From Risungbinella massiliensis (lineage in GTDB: Bacteria; Bacillota; Bacilli; Thermoactinomycetales; Thermoactinomycetaceae), in assembly GCF_000942395.1 (NCBI RefSeq), contig NZ_LN812103.1:1027207-1091206 (forward strand): DNA of 64,000 nt. The letters run 5' to 3'. The notes beneath the pieces were generated by a model. That model was not told the DNA's origin. It did no database searches and was given only the letters and a program-made list of their open reading frames with translations. Below are positions 36,553-45,198 of this stretch, in pieces. The first letter of the stretch is position 1. The number at the start of each line of letters is the position of its first letter. The position numbers and the translations under genes are program-made.

Positions 36553-37701
36553 ATGTTAGAGAGAATTGCAATCCTTGGTTCTACTGGCTCTATTGGGACG
36601 AGTACATTAGAAGTAGTGCGACAACATCGTGAAGAGTTCGAGGTAGTAGCTTTAGCTGCTGGTAACAATGTAGAGCGTATGATTGAGCAAGTTCGAGAAT
36701 TTTCTCCAAAGCTTGTCTCCATGGCAACTGAGGATGCAGCAGAAAGAGTCCGTCGGGAAGTATCTTCCGAGGTACAAGTGGTTTGGGGAACAGAATCATT
36801 GTCACTCGTTGCACAACACCCAGATGCGACATATGTTGTCTCTTCATTGGTAGGTAGTATGGGATTGCCACCCACTCTTGCTGCAATTGAGGCAGGGAAA
36901 AAAGTGGGGTTGGCTAATAAAGAGACTCTGGTAACAGCAGGACATCTAGTAACAGAAGCTGCGAAAAAATACCAAGTGCCAATTTTACCAATTGACAGCG
37001 AACATTCTGCTTTATTCCAGTGTTTAAACGGAGAACGAAAAGAAGATGTTCGTAAAATCATCCTGACCGCTTCAGGTGGTTCATTCCGTGATAAGACACG
37101 AGAGGAATTAGTAGGAGTAACCAAAGAACAAGCACTCAAGCATCCTAACTGGTCTATGGGAGCGAAAGTGACGATTGATTCAGCAACATTGATGAATAAA
37201 GGTCTGGAAGTGATTGAAGCTAGATGGCTTTACGATATGCCATATGAAGAGATTGAAGTGTTGATCCATCCACAAAGTATCATCCACTCCATGGTGGAAT
37301 TCCATGACGGTGCAGTAATGGCACAACTAGGAACACCTGATATGAAAGTCCCAATTCAATATGCACTCTCTTATCCAAAACGTTTACCACTCCAAACTGA
37401 AGCACTAGACTTTGTAAAATTAGCTAGACTCGACTTCCGAGCACCAGATTTGAAACGTTATCCTTGCTTACGTATGGCATATGATGCAGGAATAGCAGGT
37501 GGCACCATGACAACCGTGTTGAATGCAGCGAACGAAGTGGCAGTCGAGAAGTTCTTACACGATGAAATTCCATTCTTGCAAATTGAAACGATCGTTGAAG
37601 AAGCTCTAAACCGTCACCAAAAAATAGAGAACCCCAACTTAGAAGAGATTGAGTGGGCTGATCGTTGGGCAAGGGATTTTGCGTCGTCATTCAACGTTTA
37701 G
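36553..37701 (+). CDS. dxr: 1-deoxy-D-xylulose 5-phosphate reductoisomerase
   Basis: 382 residues. NADPH-binding [19 protein letters not shown] at the N-terminus; [14 protein letters not shown]; the metal-binding [44 protein letters not shown]. It commits the MEP pathway to isopentenyl diphosphate, supplying UppS upstream. ATG 36553 follows AAGGGGAG. It is 13 bases before rseP. Confidence 0.97.
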   Translation: MLERIAILGSTGSIGTSTLEVVRQHREEFEVVALAAGNNVERMIEQVREFSPKLVSMATEDAAERVRREVSSEVQVVWGTESLSLVAQHPDATYVVSSLVGSMGLPPTLAAIEAGKKVGLANKETLVTAGHLVTEAAKKYQVPILPIDSEHSALFQCLNGERKEDVRKIILTASGGSFRDKTREELVGVTKEQALKHPNWSMGAKVTIDSATLMNKGLEVIEARWLYDMPYEEIEVLIHPQSIIHSMVEFHDGAVMAQLGTPDMKVPIQYALSYPKRLPLQTEALDFVKLARLDFRAPDLKRYPCLRMAYDAGIAGGTMTTVLNAANEVAVEKFLHDEIPFLQIETIVEEALNRHQKIENPNLEEIEWADRWARDFASSFNV

Positions 37702-37714
37702 GTGGTGAAGCAAT

Positions 37715-38986
37715 TTGTTTATGTTGAAGACTGTGGTTTCTTTTATTGTTGTCTTAGGGCTTTTGGTGTTTATTCATGAACTAGGACATTTTCTCTTTGC
37801 GAAAAGAGCAGGAATCCTCGTTCGTGAATTTGCCATTGGATTTGGTCCCAAGATTTTTACTCGTAAAAGAGGTGAAACCACTTACTCTGTTCGACTCCTT
37901 CCGCTTGGTGGCTATGTTCGAATGGCAGGAGAAGACCCTGAAGTGCTCGAAGTTAAGACAGGGACTTTGGTCTACGCTTCGCAAACATCGGAAGGAAAAA
38001 TCGATCACCTCTATTTCTATGAACCAATCGGGTTAGATCGTGAGTTAATGGTTGGAAGAATTGTGGAGATAGACTGGGAAAAAGAACTGTTTGTTTGTTT
38101 GGAAACAGAGGATGAACAAGAAGTTCGATATGATCTTCATCCAACAGCGATTCTCCATGTTGACTCCAAAAACGAGATGCAGATTGCTCCATGGGATCGT
38201 CAATTTGGTTCTAAAACGTCTGGACAAAAGGCAATGACTATTTTTGCCGGTCCTCTGTTTAATTTAGTGCTGACTGTTCTTCTTTTTATTCTGTATACAT
38301 CGCTTACTGGTGTAGAATATCGGTTACCAGTGCAACTAATTCAACCAAACTCTCCTGCGCAACAAGCTGGAATTTTACCTGGCGATGAGATTCAAGGCGT
38401 CTCAGGTAAAAAAGTAGATACGTATGATATGTTACGTTATGAATTACTCGAGTCTGGTGGGAAAGAAGTTATATTGAAAGTGAAACGAGGAGACCAGCTA
38501 CTAGATATTCCTGTTACGCCACAGAAAATAGGTGATGGGTATATTATCGGGGCTACGTTTAACCAAAATCAGATGCTTCGAGATGCAACATTGTTGGAAT
38601 CCATCCAAAGTGGATTTAAAGCTACCTATAATTGGTCAGTGGTTCTTTTTGAAGGCTTCGGAAAGTTAATTACAGGACAAGTATCAATCAAAAGTTTAGG
38701 TGGGCCAGTTCAGATTGGGGAAGTAACAGGGAAAGTAGCGGATGCTGGTATATTGCCGCTCGTTCGTTGGGCAGCTCTACTCAGCTTGAACTTAGCTATT
38801 TTCAACTTACTACCAATCCCTGCACTCGATGGTAGCCGCCTCGTATTTATTGGGTTGGAAGCGGTTCGGGGCAAACCGATCAGCCCTAACAAAGAGAGTA
38901 TGGTACATTTTGTAGGATTTGCTCTCTTGATGATGTTGATGCTAGTCGTCACATACAACGACATTATGAAACTATTGCCTAGTTAG
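37715..38986 (+). CDS. rseP: RIP (site-2) metalloprotease RseP
   Basis: 423 residues. The zinc site HELGH is in TM1 (GLLVFIHELGHFLFAKRAG), and the second motif NLLPIPALDGSRLVF lies in a late helix. A PDZ domain (about residues 205-285) sits between. It cleaves membrane-embedded anti-sigma factors and other substrates. The loop after residue 70 is long (about 90 residues, charged). TTG 37715, spaced six bases from AGGTGGTGA, is the likely start; ATG 37721 is possible. Confidence 0.94.
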   Translation: MFMLKTVVSFIVVLGLLVFIHELGHFLFAKRAGILVREFAIGFGPKIFTRKRGETTYSVRLLPLGGYVRMAGEDPEVLEVKTGTLVYASQTSEGKIDHLYFYEPIGLDRELMVGRIVEIDWEKELFVCLETEDEQEVRYDLHPTAILHVDSKNEMQIAPWDRQFGSKTSGQKAMTIFAGPLFNLVLTVLLFILYTSLTGVEYRLPVQLIQPNSPAQQAGILPGDEIQGVSGKKVDTYDMLRYELLESGGKEVILKVKRGDQLLDIPVTPQKIGDGYIIGATFNQNQMLRDATLLESIQSGFKATYNWSVVLFEGFGKLITGQVSIKSLGGPVQIGEVTGKVADAGILPLVRWAALLSLNLAIFNLLPIPALDGSRLVFIGLEAVRGKPISPNKESMVHFVGFALLMMLMLVVTYNDIMKLLPS

Positions 38987-39006
38987 ATAGAGAAAGAGGA
39001 GTCAGC

Positions 39007-40716
39007 ATGAGACAGAAACACGCTTTGATTCCTACACTTAGAACAGTTGGCGAAGCGGAGATGATGAGTCATCAATTATTATTACGTGCCGGTATGATTC
39101 GCCAACTTGCTGCAGGAATCTATAGTTATTTACCTTTAGCTCAACGCTCTCTTCGTAAAATTGAGCAGATCGTTCGAGAAGAGATGGATGGCATTGAAGG
39201 ACAAGAAGTTCTTCTTCCTGCAATGAATCCAGCAGAACTTTGGGAAGAGACAGGACGGTATCAAAACTATGGTCCTGAGTTAGTAAAGTTACAAGATCGA
39301 CATGGAAGAGCTTTTGTGCTTGGACCTACTCATGAAGAAACGATAACGGATTTAGTACGTGATGAGTGGAGTAGTTACAAAAAACTACCTCTCACCCTAT
39401 ATCAGATTCAGACCAAATTCCGTGATGAACGTCGTCCTCGTTCTGGTTTGCTCCGTGGACGAGAATTTATTATGAAAGATGCATACTCATTTCATGCGGA
39501 TCGGGATTCATTGGATGAGACGTATGACAAAATGTATCAAGCTTATGTAAATATTTTTACAAGATGTGGTCTGGATTTCCGTGCGGTAGAAGCGGATGCG
39601 GGTGCTATCGGGGGTAAGGGAACTCATGAGTTTATGGTTCTCGCAGATGCTGGTGAAGATACAATCGTCATATGCAAAGCCTGTGACTATGCAGCTAATG
39701 TTGAGATGGCTGAAGTAGTTCAACAGACCGCAAAAGCAGATCCTGATGAAGCGCAGATGCAAAAGGTGGCTACTCCTGGATCTGCAACTATTGCAGATGT
39801 AGCAGAATTTCTCCAATTACCAGAGTCTCAAACTGTCAAAACGATGGTATTTCTCGTTGATGGTGAGCCAGTCATGGTATTAGTTCAGGGAGATCATGAA
39901 GTAAATGATGTCAAAGTAAAAAATCTATTAAATGCAAGTGTAGTAGAAATGGCTGATGAAGAGACTATCCAAGAGTTTTGTGGAGGTCCGATCGGATACT
40001 TAGGTCCTGTTGGTCTAAAGAAAAAAATGAAGGTACTTGCTGATCAAGCATTATTAGCGCATTCTTCTTTTATCATTGGAGCCAATGAACGCGACTATCA
40101 CTATGTAAATGCAGTAGATGGTCGTGATTTCCAAGTCGATCAATATGCAGACCTACGAAATATCCAAGAAGGCGATGTTTGTCCACGCTGTGGTGGAGAA
40201 GTAGGATTTGCAAAAGGACTGGAAGTTGGCCATATTTTCAAATTGGGCACAAGATATAGTGATTCCATGAAAGCAACCTTCTTAGATCAAAATGGAAAAA
40301 CACAACCTTTTATTATGGGATGCTATGGTATCGGAATCTCTCGTGTATTGGCAGCAATTGTAGAACAGTCTCATGATGAGAATGGAATTATCTGGCCAAC
40401 GTCTGTGGCACCATTCCAAGTACATGTGGTTGCAGTCAATTCAAAGGACGAGGAGCAGTTACGGGTTGCAGAAAATTTGTATGAGCAATTGCGTGCTTCT
40501 GGATATGAGGTACTATTCGATGATCGAGCAGAACGTGCAGGCGTGAAATTCAAAGATGCTGATTTGTTGGGGATTCCAGTGCGTGTTGTGGTGGGAACCA
40601 AGGCAAAAGATGGGATTGTCGAATTGAAAATCCGTCGTACAGGGGAAGCTACTGAATGCGCTCCTGAGGAAGTAGTAGGAAAAGTGCCAGAGTTACTTTT
40701 GCAAACTGATAAGTAA
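39007..40716 (+). CDS. proS: Proline-tRNA ligase (bacterial type with editing domain)
   Basis: 569 residues. Class II synthetase motifs: LAAGIYSYLPLAQRSLRKIE, LGPTHEETITDLVRDE, TKFRDERRPRSGLLRGREF and MKDAYSFHAD. A YbaK-like editing insertion occupies residues about 230-390, and the anticodon-binding domain ends the chain. ATG 39007 follows AGAGGAGTC. In Bacillus polC follows directly; here a terminator and a sortase cassette follow. Confidence 0.97.
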   Translation: MRQKHALIPTLRTVGEAEMMSHQLLLRAGMIRQLAAGIYSYLPLAQRSLRKIEQIVREEMDGIEGQEVLLPAMNPAELWEETGRYQNYGPELVKLQDRHGRAFVLGPTHEETITDLVRDEWSSYKKLPLTLYQIQTKFRDERRPRSGLLRGREFIMKDAYSFHADRDSLDETYDKMYQAYVNIFTRCGLDFRAVEADAGAIGGKGTHEFMVLADAGEDTIVICKACDYAANVEMAEVVQQTAKADPDEAQMQKVATPGSATIADVAEFLQLPESQTVKTMVFLVDGEPVMVLVQGDHEVNDVKVKNLLNASVVEMADEETIQEFCGGPIGYLGPVGLKKKMKVLADQALLAHSSFIIGANERDYHYVNAVDGRDFQVDQYADLRNIQEGDVCPRCGGEVGFAKGLEVGHIFKLGTRYSDSMKATFLDQNGKTQPFIMGCYGIGISRVLAAIVEQSHDENGIIWPTSVAPFQVHVVAVNSKDEEQLRVAENLYEQLRASGYEVLFDDRAERAGVKFKDADLLGIPVRVVVGTKAKDGIVELKIRRTGEATECAPEEVVGKVPELLLQTDK

Positions 40717-40724
40717 ATTTTATT

Positions 40725-40757
40725 AACTAGGTTTCCGATGGAAGCCTAGTTTTTTTA
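40725..40757 (+). terminator. Terminator of uppS-proS operon
   Basis: AACTAGG (40725-40731) pairs with CCTAGTT (40745-40751), with partial inner pairing TTC/GAA, followed by a T run. Confidence 0.88.
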
Positions 40758-40837
40758 TATAAAAATGGAGTATCCATAACTAATTTTTGTGACAAAAATT
40801 TCATGGTTTTATTCACCAGTATTGCGAAAATGTTCAT

Positions 40838-40866
40838 TTGACAGCAAATTCCCCCTTTCATAATAT
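40838..40866 (+). promoter_or_regulatory. Strong SigA-type promoter of sortase cassette
   Basis: TTGACA (40838-40843), 17-base spacer, TAATAT (40861-40866), about 60 bases before the surface-protein start. Confidence 0.75.
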
Positions 40867-40928
40867 TAAAATGAGGTAAAATAATTTATCTTTGAATATT
40901 GATTTATATAGAAGAGGGGGACAATAAT

Positions 40929-41738
40929 TTGACTAAAAAAGGAAAAATCACTACCGGAATGGTTGCTTTTGGCATTTCCTTGCTAGCACTCAATCCTACT
41001 GTTTTAGCTAATACAGAGGTAACTCCAGAAGAGTTATTAAAAGCAGAACCAAAACAAGAACAAACAATTTCTGCTTCTGTCAAAGTATCTGTGAAAACAT
41101 CGAAAGCCCCAGAAGTAAAAGCAAAAGTGAAAGTTGCTGTTAATATCCTAGGCGAAGATGATCCAAAACCAGATCCAGAGAAGCCAGATCCAGAGGAACC
41201 AGATCCAGAGGAGCCAGACCCAGAGGAGCCAGATCCAGAGGAACCAGATCCAGAGGAGCCAGATCCAGAGGAACCAGATCCAGAGGAGCCAGATCCAGAA
41301 GAGCCAGATCCAGAAGAGCCAGATCCAGAAGAGCCAGATCCAGAAGAGCCAGATCCAGAGGAGCCAGGAGATGGTGGTGGAGATAATCCAGATCCAGAAG
41401 AACCAGGTGACGGCGGTGGAAATAACGGCGGCGGAAATAACGGCGGTGGAAATAACGACGGTGGAAATAACGGCGGTGGAAATAACGGCGGTGGAAATAA
41501 CGGCGGCGGAAATAACGGCGGCGGAAATAACGGCGGCGGCGGTGACAACGTTGTAGGAAATGATGGCACCCAAACTACCACTCCAGAACCAGTTGAAGTG
41601 ACTAACCCAATCACTCCTGAGCCAGTTACAACTGGAGAAAAGCTACCAGATACTGCATCCCCATTGCCTTTGGTAGGCCTAGTTGGTGCTGGGTTAGCAG
41701 CAGTCGGTGCTTTTCTGAGACGTAAATCTTCCAAATGA
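40929..41738 (+). CDS. Sortase-anchored repetitive surface protein with LPDTA motif
   Basis: 269 residues. TTG 40929 follows AGAGGGGGAC. A signal peptide (ITTGMVAFGISLLALNPTVL, then ANT) is followed by about 60 residues rich in Lys/Val, and then two low-complexity blocks: about twelve PDPEE pentapeptides and about nine NGGGN pentapeptides. The C-terminus is a complete cell-wall sorting signal: LPDTA, a hydrophobic helix (PLVGLVGAGLAAVGAFL) and RRKSSK. There is no folded domain of recognisable function, so it may be a stalk or spacer coat. The stop TGA overlaps the ATG of the sortase gene, so enzyme and substrate are co-translated. Confidence 0.85.
   Translation: MTKKGKITTGMVAFGISLLALNPTVLANTEVTPEELLKAEPKQEQTISASVKVSVKTSKAPEVKAKVKVAVNILGEDDPKPDPEKPDPEEPDPEEPDPEEPDPEEPDPEEPDPEEPDPEEPDPEEPDPEEPDPEEPDPEEPDPEEPGDGGGDNPDPEEPGDGGGNNGGGNNGGGNNDGGNNGGGNNGGGNNGGGNNGGGNNGGGGDNVVGNDGTQTTTPEPVEVTNPITPEPVTTGEKLPDTASPLPLVGLVGAGLAAVGAFLRRKSSK
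41170..41365 (+). repeat. 15-bp tandem repeat encoding PDPEE
   Basis: About thirteen copies of a 15-base unit (CCAGATCCAGAGGAG and variants with GAA/AAG and one GACCC). All copies are in frame, so changes in copy number alter length only. Confidence 0.9.
41413..41540 (+). repeat. 15-bp tandem repeat encoding NGGGN
   Basis: About nine copies of GGCGGTGGAAATAAC with synonymous GGC/GGT changes and one GACGGT variant. It has the same 15-base period as the preceding repeat block but unrelated sequence. Confidence 0.9.
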
Positions 41739-42316
41739 AGAATTTTTCTCTCCTGCTCATGGTGGTAGGCTTGGCTATGCTCGGTTACTCTCTTTATGAA
41801 TTTATCCCTCAACTTACATTAGGCAAACATGGAGATCAGGCTGTAAAAGATGCCATTAAGCAGGCACCGAAACTTGCTACCACTAAAGATGGACCATTAT
41901 ATCCTGTTCGTCCTAAAGTGGGAGAATCGGTAGGAGAACTGATTATTCCTAAGTTAAGTGCTGTTTTACCGATCGTCGAGGGAACAGATGCAGAAGAGTT
42001 GGAAAAAGGCGTAGGTCATTTCCGAAAAAGCGCTTTGCCTGGAGAAGAAAATAACAGTGTGTTAAGTGGACATCGAGATACCGTTTTTCGTAGAACAGGG
42101 GAGCTAAAGATAGGGGATCCGTTACTTGTAAAAACTAGAGCGGGATTATTCACCTATACAATTGAGAAAACCTGGATTGTAGATGACGAAGACCGAACGG
42201 TAATTGTGCCACATCCAGGGGAAAAGTTGCTCACTCTTACTACCTGCTATCCATTTAATTGGATTGGTTCAGCGCCAGAGAGGTATATCATTCAAGCTAG
42301 GTTAAAAGAAGTTTAA
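41735..42316 (+). CDS. Class D sortase
   Basis: 193 residues. One N-terminal membrane helix (FSLLLMVVGLAMLGYSLYEF) is followed by a sortase beta barrel. The catalytic triad is visible: His in LSGHRDTVF, Cys in LLTLTTCYPF and Arg in APERYIIQAR. The TLTTCYPF context and the downstream-of-substrate position match class D sortases, which recognise LPxTA-like signals, here the adjacent LPDTA. It should attach that protein to the peptidoglycan. ATG 41735 overlaps the substrate stop. Confidence 0.92.
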   Translation: MKNFSLLLMVVGLAMLGYSLYEFIPQLTLGKHGDQAVKDAIKQAPKLATTKDGPLYPVRPKVGESVGELIIPKLSAVLPIVEGTDAEELEKGVGHFRKSALPGEENNSVLSGHRDTVFRRTGELKIGDPLLVKTRAGLFTYTIEKTWIVDDEDRTVIVPHPGEKLLTLTTCYPFNWIGSAPERYIIQARLKEV

Positions 42317-42354
42317 TGGAATGTCAAAATACAATAATTGAATACAAATACGAA

Positions 42355-42390
42355 AAAACAGCAGAGCGAACGAGACTCTGCTGTTTTTTT
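42355..42390 (+). terminator. Terminator of sortase cassette
   Basis: The AACAGCAGAG segment (about 42357-42366) pairs with CTCTGCTGTT (about 42376-42385), followed by a T run. It lies inside the 5' part of the longest reading frame of the GNAT gene. Confidence 0.88.
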
Positions 42391-42406
42391 GAAATGGGGG
42401 AATATT

Positions 42407-42919
42407 ATCAAAATCGTAATACGAGAAGCTAACAAAACAGATGCTGTGTCCTTATTTGCCTGTATCCAAGAAGTATTAGCAAATAGTCCTTATCTGCCTA
42501 GATTTCCTGATGAACTGCAGGTTAAAACGATTGAGCAAGAAGAAATTTGGATTGAAAAACAAAAAGAAATGGGTATTTTGTTGGTAGCAGTTGCTGACGG
42601 GAAAATCGTTGGTAGTCTAAATCTAAGCAGAGAAAAATGGAAACGTACCAGACATGTTGGGGAATTTGGAATATCCGTTTTACCAAGTTATCAAAATAAA
42701 GGAATCGGGCGGAAATTAATGGGAGAATTACTAACTTGGGTATCGAAAAAGACAGATCTACGAAAGATCCGTCTTAGGGTAATGGCTCAAAATGTCGGGG
42801 CTATTCATCTGTATAAGTCGTTTGGATTCCAAGAAGAGGGGCGTCTTAAGGAGGAAATTTCCAATATGGATGGAACTTATGATGATACAATTTGGATGGG
42901 ACTACATCTTCAGCTGTAA
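42407..42919 (+). CDS. GNAT family N-acetyltransferase, start codon uncertain
   Basis: About 170 residues of GNAT domain: IVIREANKTDAVSLFACIQE, VAVADGKIVGSLNL and motif A FGISVLPSYQNKGIGRKLMGE, then LYKSFGFQEEGR, all conserved. The long frame opens with TTG 42338, but that start lies within or before a terminator. After the terminator the only ribosome-binding-like site is TGGGGG (42395-42400), and the codon at the right distance is ATC (42407) or ATT (42404), not ATG/GTG/TTG. Either a non-canonical start is used, or the ATG was lost and the gene is fading. The substrate is unknown. Confidence 0.7.
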   Translation: MKIVIREANKTDAVSLFACIQEVLANSPYLPRFPDELQVKTIEQEEIWIEKQKEMGILLVAVADGKIVGSLNLSREKWKRTRHVGEFGISVLPSYQNKGIGRKLMGELLTWVSKKTDLRKIRLRVMAQNVGAIHLYKSFGFQEEGRLKEEISNMDGTYDDTIWMGLHLQL

Positions 42920-42938
42920 GATATTATCTAATAATTCG

Positions 42939-43388
42939 TTATTTTTTTAGATACTCCATATGTTCCAAAAACCAGTCTCTCGCTCCTCCCCAGAGGTAAA
43001 GTTGTTCCATATCACTCCAACATAAAAAGAAACTTGTATCTCGATCCGTAAAGTATAGATTGGTAAGCGGTATCTCTTCTAATACCTGTGATAGACGTGA
43101 ATCAGGTAGAATGGCAAATAACGAAAGGGCTTGCTGTTCATCCGTGCGATCAAAAAAGATCAACGTCTCTCGTTGTTGTAAATATTCTAGTGCTTTATTC
43201 CAAGCATCCAAACCATCTAATCGCAAAATACCTTGGCCTGATGTTTTGTGTAAGTAAAGAGGGAATATCATTGAAGAAGAAAAAAACTGATCTTGTAGTC
43301 TATTTTCTACTTCTCTCTTTTCAGATAAGGATAATTCCTGTACAGGTAATTGGTAATCTTTCGAAATATAGGAAAATATTTTCTCCAT
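42939..43388 (-). CDS. Hypothetical protein, 149 aa
   Basis: MEKIFSYISKDYQLPVQELS ... GARDWFLEHMEYLKK. Mixed alpha/beta, aromatic-rich, no signal or membrane segment. ATG 43388 has GAAAGGAGAAC upstream; a longer frame to 43601 enters the nusA promoter region and is not used. The C-terminal half (LYFTDRDTSFFLCWSDMEQL, then YLWGGARDWF) looks conserved but I do not recognise the family. It lies convergent to the GNAT gene at the locus where Bacillus carries polC. Confidence 0.6.
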   Translation of the reverse strand: MEKIFSYISKDYQLPVQELSLSEKREVENRLQDQFFSSSMIFPLYLHKTSGQGILRLDGLDAWNKALEYLQQRETLIFFDRTDEQQALSLFAILPDSRLSQVLEEIPLTNLYFTDRDTSFFLCWSDMEQLYLWGGARDWFLEHMEYLKK

Positions 43389-43453
43389 CTTTGTTCTCCT
43401 TTCGAATCTTTTTCTCCATCTTAAACCTGCTTTGCCATTGAAAGATAGTGGAT

Positions 43454-43483
43454 TTGCGCAGTTTTGAATGGTTGTGTTATAAT
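43454..43483 (+). promoter_or_regulatory. SigA-type promoter of rimP-nusA-infB operon
   Basis: TTGCGC (43454-43459), 18-base spacer, TATAAT (43478-43483), giving a leader of about 78 bases. Confidence 0.6.
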
Positions 43484-43507
43484 CTTTTTGGCTATACTGA
43501 GATGAAC

Positions 43508-43548
43508 GAGAAGAGTGGGTGCAAAACCCACTCTTCTCATATTTTGGC
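43508..43548 (+). promoter_or_regulatory. Leader hairpin of nusA operon, candidate NusA-dependent attenuator
   Basis: A perfect 12-bp stem GAGAAGAGTGGG (43508-43519) with CCCACTCTTCTC (43527-43538), seven-base loop, followed by the interrupted U tract ATATTTTGG. It lies between the promoter and rimP. A strong stem with a weak U tract is the profile of terminators that need NusA, and the operon encodes NusA; Bacillus subtilis is reported to autoregulate nusA this way. Confidence 0.55.
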
Positions 43549-43568
43549 TCAGTTGAGGGGGTATGGCC

Positions 43569-44030
43569 ATGAGCCGCCATGTCACAGAGAAGGTAGAACA
43601 ACTCGTAGCACCTATTTTAGAAAAAGATGGTTTTGAGTTGGTCGAAGTCGAGTATAAAAAAGAAGGTCAAAACTGGTTCCTGCGCATATTTATGGATCAT
43701 GAAGACAAGCCGATAGACTTAGACGACTGTAGTCGAATCAGTGAACAGGTAAGTGATATCCTAGATCGTGAGGATCCCATTCCGGGAGCTTACATATTAG
43801 AAGTCTCTTCCCCTGGTGCAGAACGGCCTTTAAAAAAACAAACTGATTTTGAACGTGCCATCGGAAAGAATGTGCATGTAAGTACTTACGAACCAATTGA
43901 GGGGAAAAAAGCGTTTGAAGGCCTTTTAGAGCTGGTAGAAACCGATCATATTAGTGTAAATGATAATGGTCATGTGATTCAAATACCACGCTCCAAAATA
44001 GCCAAGGCGCGACTAGCGATTGTTTTTTAG
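43569..44030 (+). CDS. rimP: Ribosome maturation factor RimP
   Basis: 153 residues. The N-terminal alpha/beta domain (VTEKVEQLVAPILEKDGFEL, then VEVEYKKEGQNWFLRIFMDH) and the conserved YILEVSSPGAERPLK motif define RimP (YlxS). It assists 30S subunit maturation. ATG 43569 is spaced seven bases from GAGGGGGT; an ATG at 43563 is too close. First gene of the nusA-infB operon. Confidence 0.95.
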   Translation: MSRHVTEKVEQLVAPILEKDGFELVEVEYKKEGQNWFLRIFMDHEDKPIDLDDCSRISEQVSDILDREDPIPGAYILEVSSPGAERPLKKQTDFERAIGKNVHVSTYEPIEGKKAFEGLLELVETDHISVNDNGHVIQIPRSKIAKARLAIVF

Positions 44031-44054
44031 GTACCGAAGGGAGGATTAGGACCG

Positions 44055-45164
44055 ATGAATGCTGAGTTCATCGAGGCCCTTGATCAACTGGAGAGAGAAA
44101 AGGGAATAAGCAAAGATGTTTTACTTGAGGCAATTGAAGCAGCGCTGATTTCAGGATACAAGCGTAACTTTCATTCTGCCCAGAATGTCCGAGTCGATAT
44201 GAATCGCCATAGTGGACAGATTCGAGTATTTGCACGAAAAAACGTGGTAGAAGAAGTATTGGACCCACGTTTGGAGATTTCACTTGATTCTGCGAAAGAA
44301 ATCAATCCTACCTATCAATTAGATGATATTGTAGAGATTGAGGTTACCCCAGCAGATTTTGGTCGTATTGCTGCCCAAACTGCGAAACAAGTGGTAACCC
44401 AACGTATTCGGGAAGCCGAGCGTTCCATTATTTATCGCGATTTTATCGACCGTGAGGAAGATATTGTAACAGGTGTCGTACAGCGTGCAGATGCACGTTA
44501 TTATTATGTCGACCTTGGGCGAGTGGAAGCAATCCTCCCACATAATGAGGTAATGCCAAACGAACGCTTTAAACATAATGACCGTGTCAAAGCATTTATC
44601 ACCAAAGTCGAAAAATCTACAAAGGGTCCTCAGATTTCCTTGTCGCGTACTCATCCAGGATTATTACGTCGTTTGTTTGAATTGGAAGTTCCTGAAATAT
44701 TTGATGGTACTGTCCAAATTCGCTCCGTAGCTCGAGAAGCTGGCTATCGTTCCAAAGTGGCAGTTCATTCCATTGATGAAAATGTAGATCCAGTGGGAGC
44801 GTGTGTTGGTCATAAAGGAGTTCGGGTGCAAACGATTGTGAATGAACTTGGTGGCGAAAAAATTGATATCGTTCGCTGGTCGGAAGATCTGTCAGAATGG
44901 ATTGCCAGTTCGCTTAGCCCATCTAAAGTAACCTCTGTCACGGTATTTGAAGAGGAAAAAATGGCTCGAGTGATCGTACCTGATCATCAGCTATCTTTAG
45001 CAATTGGAAAAGAAGGACAAAACGCTCGTTTAGCAGCGAAATTGACGAACTGGAAGATTGATATCAAAAGCGAGTCGGAAGCGGATGAAGTAACTGATGA
45101 GTTAGAGGTTCCAACGAAGGAAGAAGAGTTGGCTCCTTCCATCGAACAAGAAGATCAAGAGTAA
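44055..45164 (+). CDS. nusA: Transcription termination/antitermination factor NusA
   Basis: 369 residues: N-terminal RNA-polymerase binding domain, S1 domain (EEDIVTGVVQRADARYYYVD) and KH domains (VGACVGHKGVRVQTIVNELG; LSLAIGKEGQNARLAAKLTN). It lacks the C-terminal acidic repeats of Escherichia coli NusA, as usual in Firmicutes, and ends in a short acidic tail. ATG 44055 follows GGGAGGATTAGG. It modulates pausing and intrinsic termination. Confidence 0.97.
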   Translation: MNAEFIEALDQLEREKGISKDVLLEAIEAALISGYKRNFHSAQNVRVDMNRHSGQIRVFARKNVVEEVLDPRLEISLDSAKEINPTYQLDDIVEIEVTPADFGRIAAQTAKQVVTQRIREAERSIIYRDFIDREEDIVTGVVQRADARYYYVDLGRVEAILPHNEVMPNERFKHNDRVKAFITKVEKSTKGPQISLSRTHPGLLRRLFELEVPEIFDGTVQIRSVAREAGYRSKVAVHSIDENVDPVGACVGHKGVRVQTIVNELGGEKIDIVRWSEDLSEWIASSLSPSKVTSVTVFEEEKMARVIVPDHQLSLAIGKEGQNARLAAKLTNWKIDIKSESEADEVTDELEVPTKEEELAPSIEQEDQE

Positions 45165-45198
45165 GGGCTTCCTTTCGATCTAGTGGGGGTAGCTAGTA

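Noticed and set aside
41170-41540. Possible CRISPR-like array
   Set aside because: 15-base tandem units without spacers, in frame in a coding gene.
40904-41812. Long reverse-strand frame (about 300 codons) of Pro/Ser/Gly repeats
   Set aside because: It is the mirror of the PDPEE/NGGGN repeats in the surface-protein gene. It has no start context, and the plus-strand gene has signal peptide, sorting motif and ribosome-binding site.
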